Program-made: the position numbers and the translations under genes | Assembly (NCBI GenBank): GCA_963662155.1 | Contig: OY759266.1 | Span: 8,597,526 to 8,661,525, forward strand | Length of the DNA: 64,000 nt | Direction of reading: 5' to 3' | From: Lamellibrachia columna | Lineage: Eukaryota; Annelida; Polychaeta; Sabellida; Siboglinidae | The notes under the pieces: generated by a model | Seen by the model: only the letters and a program-made list of their open reading frames with translations | What the model was told of the DNA's origin: nothing | Database searches by the model: none | Shown here: positions 43,812 to 54,971 of the stretch, piece by piece | Layout: each line of letters starts with the position of its first letter | Position numbering within the stretch: the first letter of the stretch is position 1

Positions 43812-46685
43812 GTGCAGGGGGGTTACCTAGAGGTGTCTCAAGCAGAACAAGAGGCCACTAGCACAGATAAACCAATATCAAATCATCCGAAAAACATCTC
43901 TGAAAAAGGTTATATATGCGTATGTTTAAATGCAAGGAGCATAGTAAATAAGAAAAACGAATTAAACATTATGGTAGAAGATATTGACCCTCACATAATT
44001 GGTATAACTGAATCATGGGCCAACATAGATATTACAGATGCTGAATTAGGACTGACAGGATACGTAATGTTTAGGAAAGATCGAATAGGAAGAAGGGGCG
44101 GGGGAGTTATTTTATATGTTAAAGAATCTATTCAGGCTTATGAAATAAAACTAGAAAGGGAAGCAGATTGCGATGAAGCTGTTTGGTGCAAAATTGTTTC
44201 AGGAAATTCAAAATTAACTATTGGATTAGTTTACCGAAGTCCAAACATAAACGAAGAGGACAACACAAAAATAAAAAACGCTATAAAGGAAGTTAGTAAA
44301 GGGGAATGTATCATAATGGGAGATTTTAACCATGGACACATACAATGGAATTCTCTAGAGAGCACAGGGATTGAGGATCAACAATTTCTATGTTTAATCC
44401 AGGATAGCTTTCTTACTCAGCACGTACTAGAACCAACCAGGGGAGAAAATGTATTAGATATAGTTTTGTCATCACAAAAAGAATTAGTGGACAATGTAAA
44501 AATATTTGAACCATTGGGTAATAGTGACCATAATCAAATACATTTTGACATCAATGTAAAATCAGAAAGTAAAAATAAGAAAACGTACAAGAGAAACTTC
44601 CACAAAGGTAACTACAAAGATATGAGAAAATACTTAGCACAGCTAGATTGGAATAACATGCTGATGAATAAGACCGCAATTGAATGCTGGAACATTCTTA
44701 AATATGAAATTGAGAGTATCATCGATAAATTTGTTCCCTTCCGAAAACAAGGAAAACGGTGTAGAAAGAAACATTTGTCAAAAGAGGCTATTAGAAAAAT
44801 AATGCTAAAACAAACTATGTGGAGGGTTTATAGGCGTACCAGAAAGGAAGAAGACTATGCAAAATACAAAGAGGCACTTAATGCAGCTACAACTGAAATC
44901 AGACAATCTAAAAGAAGCTATGAGCAAAAACTGGCATGTAACATAAAAAATGACAGCAAGAGTTTTTATGCATATGTCAGGAGTAAACAAAACGTACAAG
45001 ACAAGGTTGGACCTCTAGAAGACAGTGCTGGAAATATAATATCACAGGGGTTTTTAATGGCGGAAGACCTAAATGGTTACTTCAGTTCAGTGTTTACCAA
45101 GGAAGATATTAGTTCATTACCAGTTGCTGATGCTAAACTTCAGGGGGCTAAATCTGAATATTTAGGACCGTTAGTTGTAACTCCAGAATTGGTAGCTAAG
45201 AAAATAAGGGCAATGAAGGATAACAAATCACCGGGAGTGGATGGGATTCCTCCAAAATTACTAATGGAAACAGTAGATCAAATCAGTATACCACTTGCAA
45301 GAGTATTCAACTTGTCATTAAAAGAGGGAGTTGTTCCGTTTGAATGGAAAGAAGCAAACATCATACCATTATTTAAAAAGGGTTCGAGAAATAAGTCAGA
45401 GAATTACAGACCAGTGAGTTTAACGTCAGTGATTTGTAAATTATTAGAACGGTTAATTAAAGACCATATGGTGGACTTCCTCGTTAAGCATAAATTATTA
45501 AATTCATCTCAACATGGATTCCTTAAAGCAAGGTCATGCTTAACAAATATGTTATGTTTTTTGGAAGAAATCACTAAGTGGATAGACGTGGGATCGCCAG
45601 TAGATATTATCTACTTAGATTTTCAGAAAGCTTTTGACAAAGTGCCACATCAAAGATTGCTACTTAAATTAAAAGCCCATGGTATCGGGGATAGCATAAC
45701 TGACTGGATAGAACAATGGCTGACTGACAGAAGACAACGAGTTGTAGTAGATGGAGAAGTTTCAAATTGGAAATCGGTTTTGAGTGGGGTACCTCAAGGG
45801 TCAGTACTAGGACCTATATTATTCTTAATTTATATCAATGACTTGGACGACAGTATAACAAGTAACGTACTGAAATTTGCGGATGACACAAAACTGTTTA
45901 GAAAGGTTAATACTGATGGTGATAAACAACATTTACAAAACGATCTAGACAGATTAGTGAAATGGTCTGAGAAATGGCAGATGCTGTTCAATTTTGGGAA
46001 ATGTAAATGCCTACATACAGGACATGGGAACTTGAATGTAAACTATAAAATGGGAGATACTGTTCTGGGTACTACTGTAAAAGAAAAGGACTTAGGAGTT
46101 ACAATAAGCGCTGATATGAAAGTTTCAGAGCAGTGTGGTATTGCAGCTTCAAAGGGTAATCAAATTCTTGGATTGATTAGAAGAAACATAACATACAAGG
46201 GAAAAAAGTTAATTATACCTCTTTATAAAGCAATAGTTAGACCTCATTTAGAATACTGTATACAAGCATGGAGACCATATCGTAAGAAGGATATAGATAC
46301 GCTTGAACGCATACAAAGGAGAGCAACTAAAATGATTCCAGAACTTAGAGACCTTAGTTATGAAGAACGCCTGAAAGAATGTGGTTTAACAACTCTAGAG
46401 ACAAGGAGGTTAAGAGGAGATCAGATTGAAGTTTTTAAGATATTGAATGGGTATGAAATTATTGATAGAAATATGTTTTTCTCACTCAAGAAGGATAGCA
46501 GAACTAGAGGACATGAGGTAAAATTAGTAAAGGATCAATGTAGATTGGACATCAGGAAGCACTCGTTCTCACAGAGGACAATAAATGAATGGAACAAATT
46601 GTCTACAGATTGTGTAACTGCTACCAGCGTGAATATGTTTAAAAACAAGGTTGACACATATATCAGGAGGGCGGGTTATAAGTAG
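43812..46685 (+). CDS. LINE ORF2: AP endonuclease and reverse transcriptase
   Basis: 957 codons from the GTG at 43812; the frame is open from 43794 and lies -1 to ORF1. It makes the protein that nicks target DNA and reverse-transcribes LINE RNA in the nucleus. Endonuclease (about 35-250): N40 in CLNARS, E67 in TESW, GDFNH (170-174), LDIVLS around D216, SDHN with H240. Reverse transcriptase (about 450-780): RPVSLTS, LDFQKAFD with D603, PQGSVLGP from 661, FADD at 689-692 (bases 45876-45887). No in-frame ATG precedes the endonuclease N40 motif; the first Met is at about residue 54. Translation by -1 frameshift or termination-reinitiation from ORF1 is therefore likely. No internal stop. Confidence 0.93.
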   Translation: MQGGYLEVSQAEQEATSTDKPISNHPKNISEKGYICVCLNARSIVNKKNELNIMVEDIDPHIIGITESWANIDITDAELGLTGYVMFRKDRIGRRGGGVILYVKESIQAYEIKLEREADCDEAVWCKIVSGNSKLTIGLVYRSPNINEEDNTKIKNAIKEVSKGECIIMGDFNHGHIQWNSLESTGIEDQQFLCLIQDSFLTQHVLEPTRGENVLDIVLSSQKELVDNVKIFEPLGNSDHNQIHFDINVKSESKNKKTYKRNFHKGNYKDMRKYLAQLDWNNMLMNKTAIECWNILKYEIESIIDKFVPFRKQGKRCRKKHLSKEAIRKIMLKQTMWRVYRRTRKEEDYAKYKEALNAATTEIRQSKRSYEQKLACNIKNDSKSFYAYVRSKQNVQDKVGPLEDSAGNIISQGFLMAEDLNGYFSSVFTKEDISSLPVADAKLQGAKSEYLGPLVVTPELVAKKIRAMKDNKSPGVDGIPPKLLMETVDQISIPLARVFNLSLKEGVVPFEWKEANIIPLFKKGSRNKSENYRPVSLTSVICKLLERLIKDHMVDFLVKHKLLNSSQHGFLKARSCLTNMLCFLEEITKWIDVGSPVDIIYLDFQKAFDKVPHQRLLLKLKAHGIGDSITDWIEQWLTDRRQRVVVDGEVSNWKSVLSGVPQGSVLGPILFLIYINDLDDSITSNVLKFADDTKLFRKVNTDGDKQHLQNDLDRLVKWSEKWQMLFNFGKCKCLHTGHGNLNVNYKMGDTVLGTTVKEKDLGVTISADMKVSEQCGIAASKGNQILGLIRRNITYKGKKLIIPLYKAIVRPHLEYCIQAWRPYRKKDIDTLERIQRRATKMIPELRDLSYEERLKECGLTTLETRRLRGDQIEVFKILNGYEIIDRNMFFSLKKDSRTRGHEVKLVKDQCRLDIRKHSFSQRTINEWNKLSTDCVTATSVNMFKNKVDTYIRRAGYK

Positions 46686-46794
46686 GTGAACATTGTTGGA
46701 CTCTCGATAAGCCAATGGCTTCCTTGTCCACTTGCCATCTGGGCCTTTGGCTTGGATGGCAAATCTTGTTAAATCTTGTTAAATATATCTACAT

Positions 46795-46960
46795 TGTTAT
46801 TATTGACAGATATCTGCATTGTCATTGACAGATATCTGCATTGTCATTGACAGATTATTATTGCATTGTTATTATCTGCATTGTTATTATACAGATATCT
46901 ACATTATTATTACACATATATCTACATTATTATTATTGACAGATATCTATTATTAATTAT
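46795..46960. repeat. Short repeats after the LINE tail (tgacagatatctgcatt)
   Basis: About six variants of a 20-25 bp unit lie between the LINE 3' end and exon 27a. Confidence 0.8.
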
Positions 46961-46984
46961 TGCCATCTAACACGTGTTTCACAG

Positions 46985-47170
46985 GTTCGTGTTCGTGTCA
47001 AAGATGGAGGCACCCCCTTCAAGTTCGCCACCAGGACTGTCAAGGTCAATGTCAACCGCAATTTCAAAGATCCCGCATGGGACCAAACAACCTACACAAA
47101 GTCTGTCAGCGAAAGTGTCATCATTGGCACATCTGTCATCAAAGTGAAAGCAAAGGACAATGACAGGAAG
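46985..47170 (+). CDS. Cadherin gene exon 27a
   Basis: 62 codons, acceptor tttcacag, donor aag|gtatga. Starts VRVRVKDGGTP, linker NRNFKDPAW, ends KAKDNDRK. Confidence 0.92.
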
Positions 47171-47804
47171 GTATGACAACCTAACGTCACTCTTGTTATA
47201 GGAATTAAGAGCAGTAAATGGTGTCTCCAGACAGATTATTAAGAGGTATGCCAGTGAATTGTTCCAGACACTTTGACGGCTCATTTTAAATGTCTTCTTC
47301 TTTTCCTGTGTCTCTGGTAGGGCGGCCACTGTACAGATTTCTCTCTACATCTCTTCTGTCACCATGGCAACTTGACTCTATCTCTCATGCTCATCTGCCA
47401 ACCTCCCACTCTCCACTGTCTCTCCTATTCCTCTCTAAACACAGTATCTCCACCTTAATTGCATTCTTCCTATCCTCCCACAACCTTCTTCTATACCCTC
47501 TATGAGAATCTCTCCACATCCATCTCGGAACATGACATACCCATCAGAGTCTGTTGCCAACTCTAAGCAGTGGGGCAATTCAAACACAATGTTTAATTAA
47601 ATTACAGTCGCTGTATATGCATTAGATACGAAATGAAGAAAAAAGCCTGCTTGCTTTGTAGTTGGGACCTGGGCGACAGAAATATGCACAAGGAAATTTT
47701 AATTGTAAACTGTAATCATGACAGAGTAATCAAGTATGATCACTTTACCTTTTTGCCAATGTAATTAAGTACAATTACTCGAAAATTATTGATGATTACA
47801 CACA

Positions 47805-48475
47805 ATTACAATTACTGAGTATGATTACTCCATCTCTGATTACTGAGTATGATTACTCCACCTCTGATTACTGAGTATGAATACTCCATTTCTGATTACT
47901 GAGTATGATTACTCCACCTCTGATTACTGAGTATGATTACTCCACCTCTGATTACTGAGTATGATTGCTTCATCTCTGATTACTGAGTATGATTACCCCA
48001 TCTCTGATTACTGAGTATGATTGCTCCACCCCTGATTACTGAGTATGATTGCTCCATCTCTGATTACGGAGTATGATTACTCCATCTCTGGTTACTGAGT
48101 ATGATTGCTCCATCTCTGATTACTGAGTATGATTACTCCACCTCTGATTACTGAGTATGATGACTCCATCTCTGATTACTGAGTATGATTGCTCCATATC
48201 TGATAACTAAGTATGATTACTCCATCTCTGATTACTGAGTATGATGACTCCATCTCTGATTACTGAGTATGATGACTCCATCTCTGATTACTGAGTATGA
48301 TTGCTCCATCTCTGATTACTGAGTATGATTGCTCCATATCTGATTACTAAGTATGATTACCCCATCTCTGATTACTGAGTATGATTGCTCCATCTCTGAT
48401 TACTGAGTATATTGCTCCATCTCTGATTACTGAGTATGATTACTCCATTTCTGATTACTGAGTATGATTACTCCA
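47805..48475. repeat. 28-bp minisatellite, about 23 copies
   Basis: Unit tctgattactgagtatgatt plus actccacc, with substitutions. Before it, 47171-47560 is pyrimidine-rich and 47561-47804 AT-rich, with nothing identified. Confidence 0.94.
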
Positions 48476-48526
48476 TATCTGCTTCTAAGATGTCTTTTAT
48501 AAATAACTACATCCTTGTTATTCCAG

Positions 48527-48664
48527 CCACCCTACAACGTGCTGCGATACATGTTGTCTGGGGATGACACAGCACAGAAATGCTTTGCGATCAATGATGT
48601 CACAGGTGTCATTGTCATCAAGCGGTCACTGTTTGTGTCACCATGCACTGCTGACAAATTCAAC
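48527..48664 (+). CDS. Cadherin gene exon 27b
   Basis: 46 codons, acceptor tattccag, donor aac|gtgagt. Starts PPYNVLRYMLSGDDTA. Has two cysteines (QKCF and SPCT) that could form a disulphide; cysteine is otherwise rare in this chain. Confidence 0.92.
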
Positions 48665-49141
48665 GTGAGTTGACACATAGTTCAGTGACACGTTTTCAGT
48701 TGTATTTTAGCAAATTAGTTCAGTGAACTCTTGTTTTATCTTATTACATCTTTATCATTCATACTTCGTTTATCCATGACTTATGGTCGTGTAAACATTA
48801 AACAAAACCATCTAGTGTTGTACTAATATAATATCCTCTGTGTAATTTACTAACCGAGACCATTAATATCAATTAATGTTTGCACAGGACTCTGCCCTGA
48901 TCTGATTGTCCTCAGGGTACAAAAAGCAAAAATGATACAGTGGTCATGATGATATAAGTTTATTAGATTTGTAACCAAAGAAGTTGCATATTTCATGTAA
49001 GTTCATATAAAAAAAATTTATAAAACATTAAATACAATAAAATAATAAAACATTAAATTGCATATGAAGAAATTAATAAATAAATAAAATTAGGCCCCGA
49101 CCTGTATAGTGATATATTAATATATATGTTGTTGTGCGTAG

Positions 49142-49330
49142 CTGAAAGTGAAAGCCCGAGATATGGGCGATCCACCACGTGTGAGCAGAGAGACGGTCGT
49201 GTCGGTGTCAGTCGGCAGGAACAAACAGGCTCCACGTTTCACAAAAGAATCGTATGCCGCAGAGATACCTGAGAACCTCAACGTTGGACAGAGCATTGTG
49301 ACTGTGAAGGGACAGGACAGTGACAAAGCG
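49142..49330 (+). CDS. Cadherin gene exon 28a
   Basis: 63 codons, acceptor tgcgtag, donor gcg|gtaagt. Starts LKVKARDMGDPP, linker GRNKQAPRF (type B), ends GQDSDKA. Degenerate copies of its 3' end plus donor follow in the intron. Confidence 0.92.
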
Positions 49331-49665
49331 GTAAGTTCACAGGACACAGGACAGTAACACAACAACTAAATATGACAGGGATTAATTGACTGGAGAGTGA
49401 CAAAGTGGTTTATTGACAGGATGTAGGACAGTGACAAAGTTGTTAATTGATAGGACAGTGACTAGTTAGCATATTGGACAGTGATACTGTGATTAATTGA
49501 TAGAACATATGGGATTGACATAGCCCAGGACAGTGACAAAATGGTTAACTGACATGGCACTGTGGTTAATTTGTATGACTCAGTACAGTGACAGAAATGA
49601 GTTGACACAGCACAGTATGGTGACACAGCAGTAAATTGACACAGTACAGTGACACAATAATTAAC
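49331..49665. repeat. Degenerate repeats derived from the exon 28a donor junction
   Basis: The junction is ggacagtgacaaagcg|gtaagt. The intron then has agagtgacaaagtggttta, ggacagtgacaaagttgtta, ggacagtgacaaaatggtta and more diverged versions. Confidence 0.7.
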
Positions 49666-49794
49666 TGACACACCACACATAGTACAGCAAACAGCAGTGA
49701 ATTAATATGATATGAAGACAACTGTGTTGTCTTGAACACTAGTTGGGTGACTGTCTGCGTCCACCATGTCGATGATGGCTGTGTTATTCTTCAG

Positions 49795-49926
49795 GCGCCG
49801 TACAACAAGCTTGTGTACACCATCACTGGAGACAACAAGGCACCAACCTACTTCCAGATCAACCCCGAGAGTGGACTCATCAAGTTGAAGTCTTCTCTTC
49901 GTGCAGAGATAGATGGCTTCTACATT
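49795..49926 (+). CDS. Cadherin gene exon 28b
   Basis: 44 codons, acceptor attcttcag, donor att|gtaagt. Carries ITGDNKAPTYFQINPESG, type B. Confidence 0.93.
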
Positions 49927-50204
49927 GTAAGTACCATGGCAATACACTAGACATTGTAAGCAGTGCCAGTATACCTTGTCAGTATGTTTTCAGTGCTCAT
50001 CTATGTCTCATAAATGTGGCAATGCTGAAGTCCCTCATCACTGTGGCAGTGCTTATATGCCTCATAAATGTGGCAGTGCTGACATGCCTCGCATGGTTGG
50101 CAGTGCTAACACGTCCAATAGGTGTGATAATGCTGACAGTAAACTTGAGAGGTGAGCCGTACAAACTCAGCCAGGGCTGACCTGTTGTGTGGGGTGTTTC
50201 GTAG

Positions 50205-50390
50205 ATCCGGGTGACAGTGAAGGATGGTGGTACCCCAGCAAAGGTTGCCACGGCAACTGTTTTGGTCACGATTAAACGCAACTTGTTTGCTCCAAAGTTT
50301 GAGCCTCTTCGCATCGACAAGAACATTCTCGAGAGTCAGCTGCTTGGTGTTACCATAGCAACTGTGAATGCTAAAGACAAAGACACAAAG
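50205..50390 (+). CDS. Cadherin gene exon 29a
   Basis: 62 codons, acceptor tttcgtag, donor aag|gttagt. Starts IRVTVKDGGTP, linker KRNLFAPKF (type A), then ILESQLLG and NAKDKDTK. Confidence 0.92.
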
Positions 50391-51343
50391 GTTAGTGAGA
50401 TGGCTTTAGAAGTGATGTGTATCATAACAGATGTGTTTAAATAAATTTCTCTATGCAATGAATGCAGTTCTGGGCAGGTTTTTAATATGTGACATGACTG
50501 ATAAAAAAGAAACACAAGGGTATAAGGAAGAATGTAATGCTGTGATTTCATATCTCAGCACATTATAATTTGTTTTCTAGCTTCTATTTCTAACTTACAA
50601 TTTGTTTAATATGTACATGTTTGTGGATCTTGAGTCCGAATAAAGATGATAATAATAATAATAATAATAAAAAATAAGATTATTGGAAATCGTTGCATCA
50701 CATATGTGCCATCACAGAAAGAATGAAACAAGTTTAATATTTTGTGTCATAAATGTAACAGTTACATTAATGAATTGTGTAGACAGTTCTGCCCTTGTAG
50801 CATTTTATAATCCTCAAAGTTGTGATTCTTACACATACATTCAGTATGCTCTATCCAGGGGTAAAAATATAATAATAATATACAGTTGTGATGTCATAGT
50901 TTAACCTGGCTTGCAATTAAAAATATTTGTATATTATGATGCAGTCATCATGAACAAAATGACACAAGTGATGACGGAACTATCGTTTACATTTTCTTGT
51001 GGTCACCATGTACAAAATGGCAAACGAACATTTTAATTGTTCTAAAAATGAATGTCAAACAACTGCGGTGATAGAGAACATTGTTCCCAACTTTGAATTT
51101 GCTAAAATAAATATAAAATGGTACATTTGCGATCTGCATTCGCTGTAATTGTCTTTGATGACTGGCGGAGTAGCATAAATAGTTAGACACGGCCTATGGC
51201 CATGTCCAATTTTTTGTGTTACTCTGGCATCTGGCACCATCTTGGATGATTACTGGGGGATGCAATTTGCAAATGTACCATTGATATAAATATTTTATGT
51301 TTTTGATAGAGCGAGATACCTATGAAGTTGTATTTGTGTTCAG

Positions 51344-51481
51344 AAACCACACAACGTTGTACGCTACACGATGACTGGTTCAGAGAATGCCAAGAAATAC
51401 TTCGTTGTCAACGAAGTGACTGGAGAAATTTACATCAAGAAACCTCTGTATGAAGACAAGGACACTGTCAACAAATATACA
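51344..51481 (+). CDS. Cadherin gene exon 29b
   Basis: 46 codons, acceptor tgtgttcag, donor aca|gtaagt. Starts KPHNVVRYTM, core KKYFVVNEVTG. Type A. Confidence 0.92.
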
Positions 51482-51654
51482 GTAAGTATGACTGGAATAC
51501 CACCACTGCATTCATCTCCATCTCTTCAAGCCATATAAAACTCCATCCTCGATTGATTTAGCCCATCGCGAATCAGGTTTATTATTGTTCTAGTCTGCAG
51601 TGTGTGAAAAGTAATATGCGCAGTTGGTTTAATAAAGAGAGTACCCTTATGAAA

Positions 51655-52080
51655 ATATACCATGGTAAAAGTTTTTTTGAAACAGGTAAACCATGGTAAA
51701 TCATGGTAAAATACCATGATATTCCATGGAAACCATGGTAATCCATGGTGTTTTGACACAGGGAAGCCATGGTAAAATACCATGATGTTCTGAAACAGAT
51801 AAACCATGGTACACCACAGTTTACCATGTAATACGTGTAATGCTTGCGCTTGCCAATCGAACAGATCAGCAGCCAGAGTTCACATGCCGAAACTGGGGAA
51901 AGGAAGTTGGTGGTTCACATTGGCCAACTATACCACGAAGGAGCTTGTGCGAGAAAATGTTGAACGATTTTTCTATGTTAATGTCATACTTGAAACCGAG
52001 AAGACCGCTGAAGATGACTTGTAATGAAATACCATGCACTATATATGGCATACCATGGTACTCCATGCACTATATGGTAT
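51655..52080. repeat. Cluster of ccatggta palindromes around a non-repetitive island
   Basis: Many copies of taccatggta-like palindromes at 51655-51825 and 52025-52080. Between them 51840-52025 is less AT-rich and open in two frames, with no similarity to the cadherin or anything I recognise. Confidence 0.6.
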
Positions 52081-52089
52081 ATTTTCATA

Positions 52090-52190
52090 AGGGTACTTTT
52101 GGTCAAATCATCGGGCCCAGTAAAAATGATTTAGTAGTTTGTATGCTGATTTCACCGAAACTAAATAAATGTGCACAAATGAACGAGTAC
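52090..52190 (-). repeat. Dispersed repeat, family 2 fragment
   Basis: Same orientation and core as 7245-7330: gggcccagta, gatttagtagtttgtatgc, gatttcaccgaaactaaat, gcacaaa. Confidence 0.5.
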
Positions 52191-52344
52191 AGCATAGTGA
52201 ATATTACACAGGTTTAATTGTTTGTAATATAATTCTGAAATGAGATAAGTCAAAAAGTGAAACTGGGGGGGGCACTTTTAAATGCCCATAATGGTGTCAC
52301 TCTTCAGGGGACATAGCCTGATACATCTACATTCTTTCACACAG

Positions 52345-52536
52345 ATCAATGTCCAAGCTTCGGACCTGGGAACTCCAAAGCTGACCAGCGAGAATAGTGC
52401 AACAGTCACTGTGAATGTCAAGCGCAATAAAAACTGTCCACGTTTTGAGTCTGAGGAATACACAAAGACAATTGACCAGACGCAAGGGGTCAACAGCCAG
52501 GTGTTGGTTGTCAAGGCTGTGGATGATGACCCACAG
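52345..52536 (+). CDS. Cadherin gene exon 30a
   Basis: 64 codons, acceptor cacacag, donor cag|gtaagt. Starts INVQASDLGTP, linker KRNKNCPRF (type B), ends KAVDDDPQ. Confidence 0.92.
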
Positions 52537-52904
52537 GTAAGTGACTGACTAATGATGATTAAGTTTTAGCAGTTAGTGAAAATCTCAAAACATCAATGAT
52601 CAGGGAAAAACATAAATGATCAGGAAAAAACTGGTGCTTGTTGGAGAAATACATCAATGTGCAATGAAACAGCCACCTCCTCTCCCATGAAACTAATTTC
52701 ATGTAATGCTGTACATTGATATTTTGAGATCACCTAAGATATGTGTTGTATTAAACTATTAAAACTGGACAGACCTGAATAGCTAACAGGCTACAACATT
52801 CTGTAAGGGCTGGGAAGAAAGCTACATTTTACAAAACCAAAGTTTACAAAATCAACGATGTTCAACCAGGTTGATATTTCTGGTGTCCTTTTCCTTCTTG
52901 TAAT

Positions 52905-52935
52905 GTATGTGTGTGACTGTGTGTGCATGTTTGTG

Positions 52936-52994
<59 letters not shown>

Positions 52995-53070
52995 ATGCAT
53001 GTGCGTGTCCATGTCCGTGTGTGTGCATGCATGTGGGTGTAATGTGACTGTGCGTGTGTGTGTGCTCCAG
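52905..53070. repeat. GT / GTGC microsatellite
   Basis: (gtgc)n flanked by gtgt runs; frames on both strands here are artefacts. Confidence 0.95.
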
Positions 53071-53154
53071 GGTTGTAAACAATATGAGACACACCACTGC
53101 TTTACATATTTTAATAATAAAAAAATTAGTAACACAAAAACATGCACTCTGTGT

Positions 53155-53280
53155 GTGTGTATACAGTGGGATTGTGTATATTCCTGTGTACATCAATGTA
53201 TACAGTGGGATTGTATATACCTGTGTACATCAATGTATACAGTGGGATTGTGTATATACCTGTGTACACCTCCCTGTACA
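53155..53280. repeat. About 39-bp tandem repeat, three copies
   Basis: Units of tatacagtgggattgtgtat plus acctgtgtacatcaatg before exon 30b. Confidence 0.9.
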
Positions 53281-53302
53281 CATCAATATTATTTCCATGT
53301 AG

Positions 53303-53440
53303 AACACCCCATTCCGCAAGCTGACCTACAGCCTTCTGGGAGATGACAATGCACCTATATACTTCAAAATAGTGGATGAGAAGTCAGGTGCTGTGTTTGT
53401 GAAGACAAACCTGAAGTCCGACTCAGTAACACAGTACAAA
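53303..53440 (+). CDS. Cadherin gene exon 30b
   Basis: 46 codons, acceptor ccatgtag, donor aaa|gtaaga. Starts NTPFRKLTYSLLGDDNAP, one or two residues longer than most type B b exons. Confidence 0.92.
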
Positions 53441-53669
53441 GTAAGAAGGCACATGCATTGATTCTCCATAGTTCAGTGAATTACCTGTTTTAATTTACTT
53501 ACATAAAAATTAGTTTTACATTGCACTATGCATGTAGTTTAAATAACAAGCAGTAAAAAACTGCAGAACTGCCATATTTTTTTGATTGAAATCCATAATT
53601 TTGAATTCGGTATATATATTTCTATATAAAGCATTATAAATCCTTATTACACTTTTATTGGTTTGATTG

Positions 53670-53910
53670 GTGTTGACACACTGTCACATGTTGACACATA
53701 AAATGTTAATACGTTGACACGTAAAATGTTAATATGCTGCCTTATGTTGACATATGATAAAATGTTGACACACTATCATATGCTGACACATGATATAATG
53801 TTGACATACTCTCATATTGATACATGGTAAAGTGCTGATGCACTGCCATAAGTTGACACATGATAAAATGTTGATGCATTGCCATATGTTGACGCATGCT
53901 ACCGTCTGTT
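53670..53910. repeat. Degenerate repeats (atgttgacacatgataaa)
   Basis: About ten units of roughly 20-34 bp run up to the exon 31a acceptor. Confidence 0.8.
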
Positions 53911-53915
53911 GTCAG

Positions 53916-54101
53916 CTGCGAGTGAAGGTGTCTGATGCGGGCATCCCACCGTGCTCCAAGACGATTGTTGCCACGGTGAATGTTCGACGCAACCTGCATG
54001 ACCCTAGCTTCAAGCGTGGTGAGTGGTCCGTGACGATCCGGGAGACACAGGTGTTGACAGAGGCCATCATGACAATCGAGGCAGAGGACAAAGATGAGAA
54101 G
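53916..54101 (+). CDS. Cadherin gene exon 31a
   Basis: 62 codons, acceptor gttgtcag, donor aag|gtaaca. Starts LRVKVSDAGIPP, linker RRNLHDPSF (type A), ends EAEDKDEK. Confidence 0.92.
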
Positions 54102-54255
54102 GTAACAGTGTTATATTTGTCACCCACAGCTGTCATTTATATGAGTGGCATCACACTGTGACATTATTATCATATGTTTGTTCTGTGTGACATTCCTGTC
54201 TGGTGGATGATATATATCATAGGGCATACAAATTAAGTTTTACGGCACAATTAAT

Positions 54256-54627
54256 TTAAAGGGAAAAGTTATAGTTTTGGGCCTGTGCAAATATAAGAGT
54301 TACTAAAACAACCATTTGCGACTAAAATTAAGAATGTCACGACAGTGGTTTCCTAGGAAAACCTTGTTGAACACACAGCATTTTAATTTCATAGGCTGCG
54401 CCATACTGTTACATAACCCTGTGTCATGAGTGTAGGCAGTCTAGCAAAATGTACTCGCCAAATGAAAATATATTTGTATACACCTATTCATATCCTTGCC
54501 AAAAGGATATGGCCATGCTGTTTGCATAAACCACTGGCGTGATATTCTTGATTTTAGTAGTACATGGTTAGTTTTTATTATTATTTTTAGGTGCATAGAC
54601 CCAAAACCATGACTTGTTTCACTTTAA
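54256..54627. mobile_element. MITE-like element with 35-bp inverted ends
   Basis: ttaaagggaaaagttatagt then tttgggcctgtgcaa at the left is close to the reverse complement of gtgcatagacccaaaaccat then gacttgtttcactttaa at the right. About 370 bp, non-coding. The remaining intron, 54628-54971, shows nothing. Confidence 0.6.
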
Positions 54628-54971
54628 GAATTTTGTGTCACCCAAGATTTATTTGTTAGAATTGTAGCTGCCTTGGTTTGGTAAACTTTAATTTGTGAAC
54701 TTTGAACCATGGACACTAGTTACTCGGATAGCCAGCAGTCATTTCTTGTTTGCTTTGATTTTTCTGTGTTACCAGAAGTAAAGTTACTATAATCACATGT
54801 ACACAACAATGATGCTAGAATTAGTCCTCTATTTGTGATGATTAATAATATGTTTTAATACGAAGAACTAATAGTCAACTTTGAAGTAATTGAGATGCTG
54901 TAGAATCAGTTTTGTATGGCATTTCTATAAATGTACAAACAGCCTTCTTTAACCAGACTGATGACTTTTAG

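Larger units (their letters stand above)
41795..46787 (+). mobile_element. Full-length CR1-type LINE retrotransposon
   Basis: Two open reading frames (42487-43809 and 43812-46685), then a 100-bp 3' UTR ending in two cttgttaaat units, typical of CR1-group 3' ends. Same strand as the host gene, inside intron 26b. The 5' boundary is not visible; it lies somewhere in 41795-42480, which has no ORF and is the presumed 5' UTR. Both frames and all catalytic motifs are intact, so it may be a recent insertion. At least six 3' fragments of the family lie elsewhere in this gene. Confidence 0.88.

Noticed and set aside
52858..53346. Cys/Val-rich and His/Thr-rich frames on both strands
   Set aside because: GT/GTGC microsatellite; only 53303 onward is real exon.
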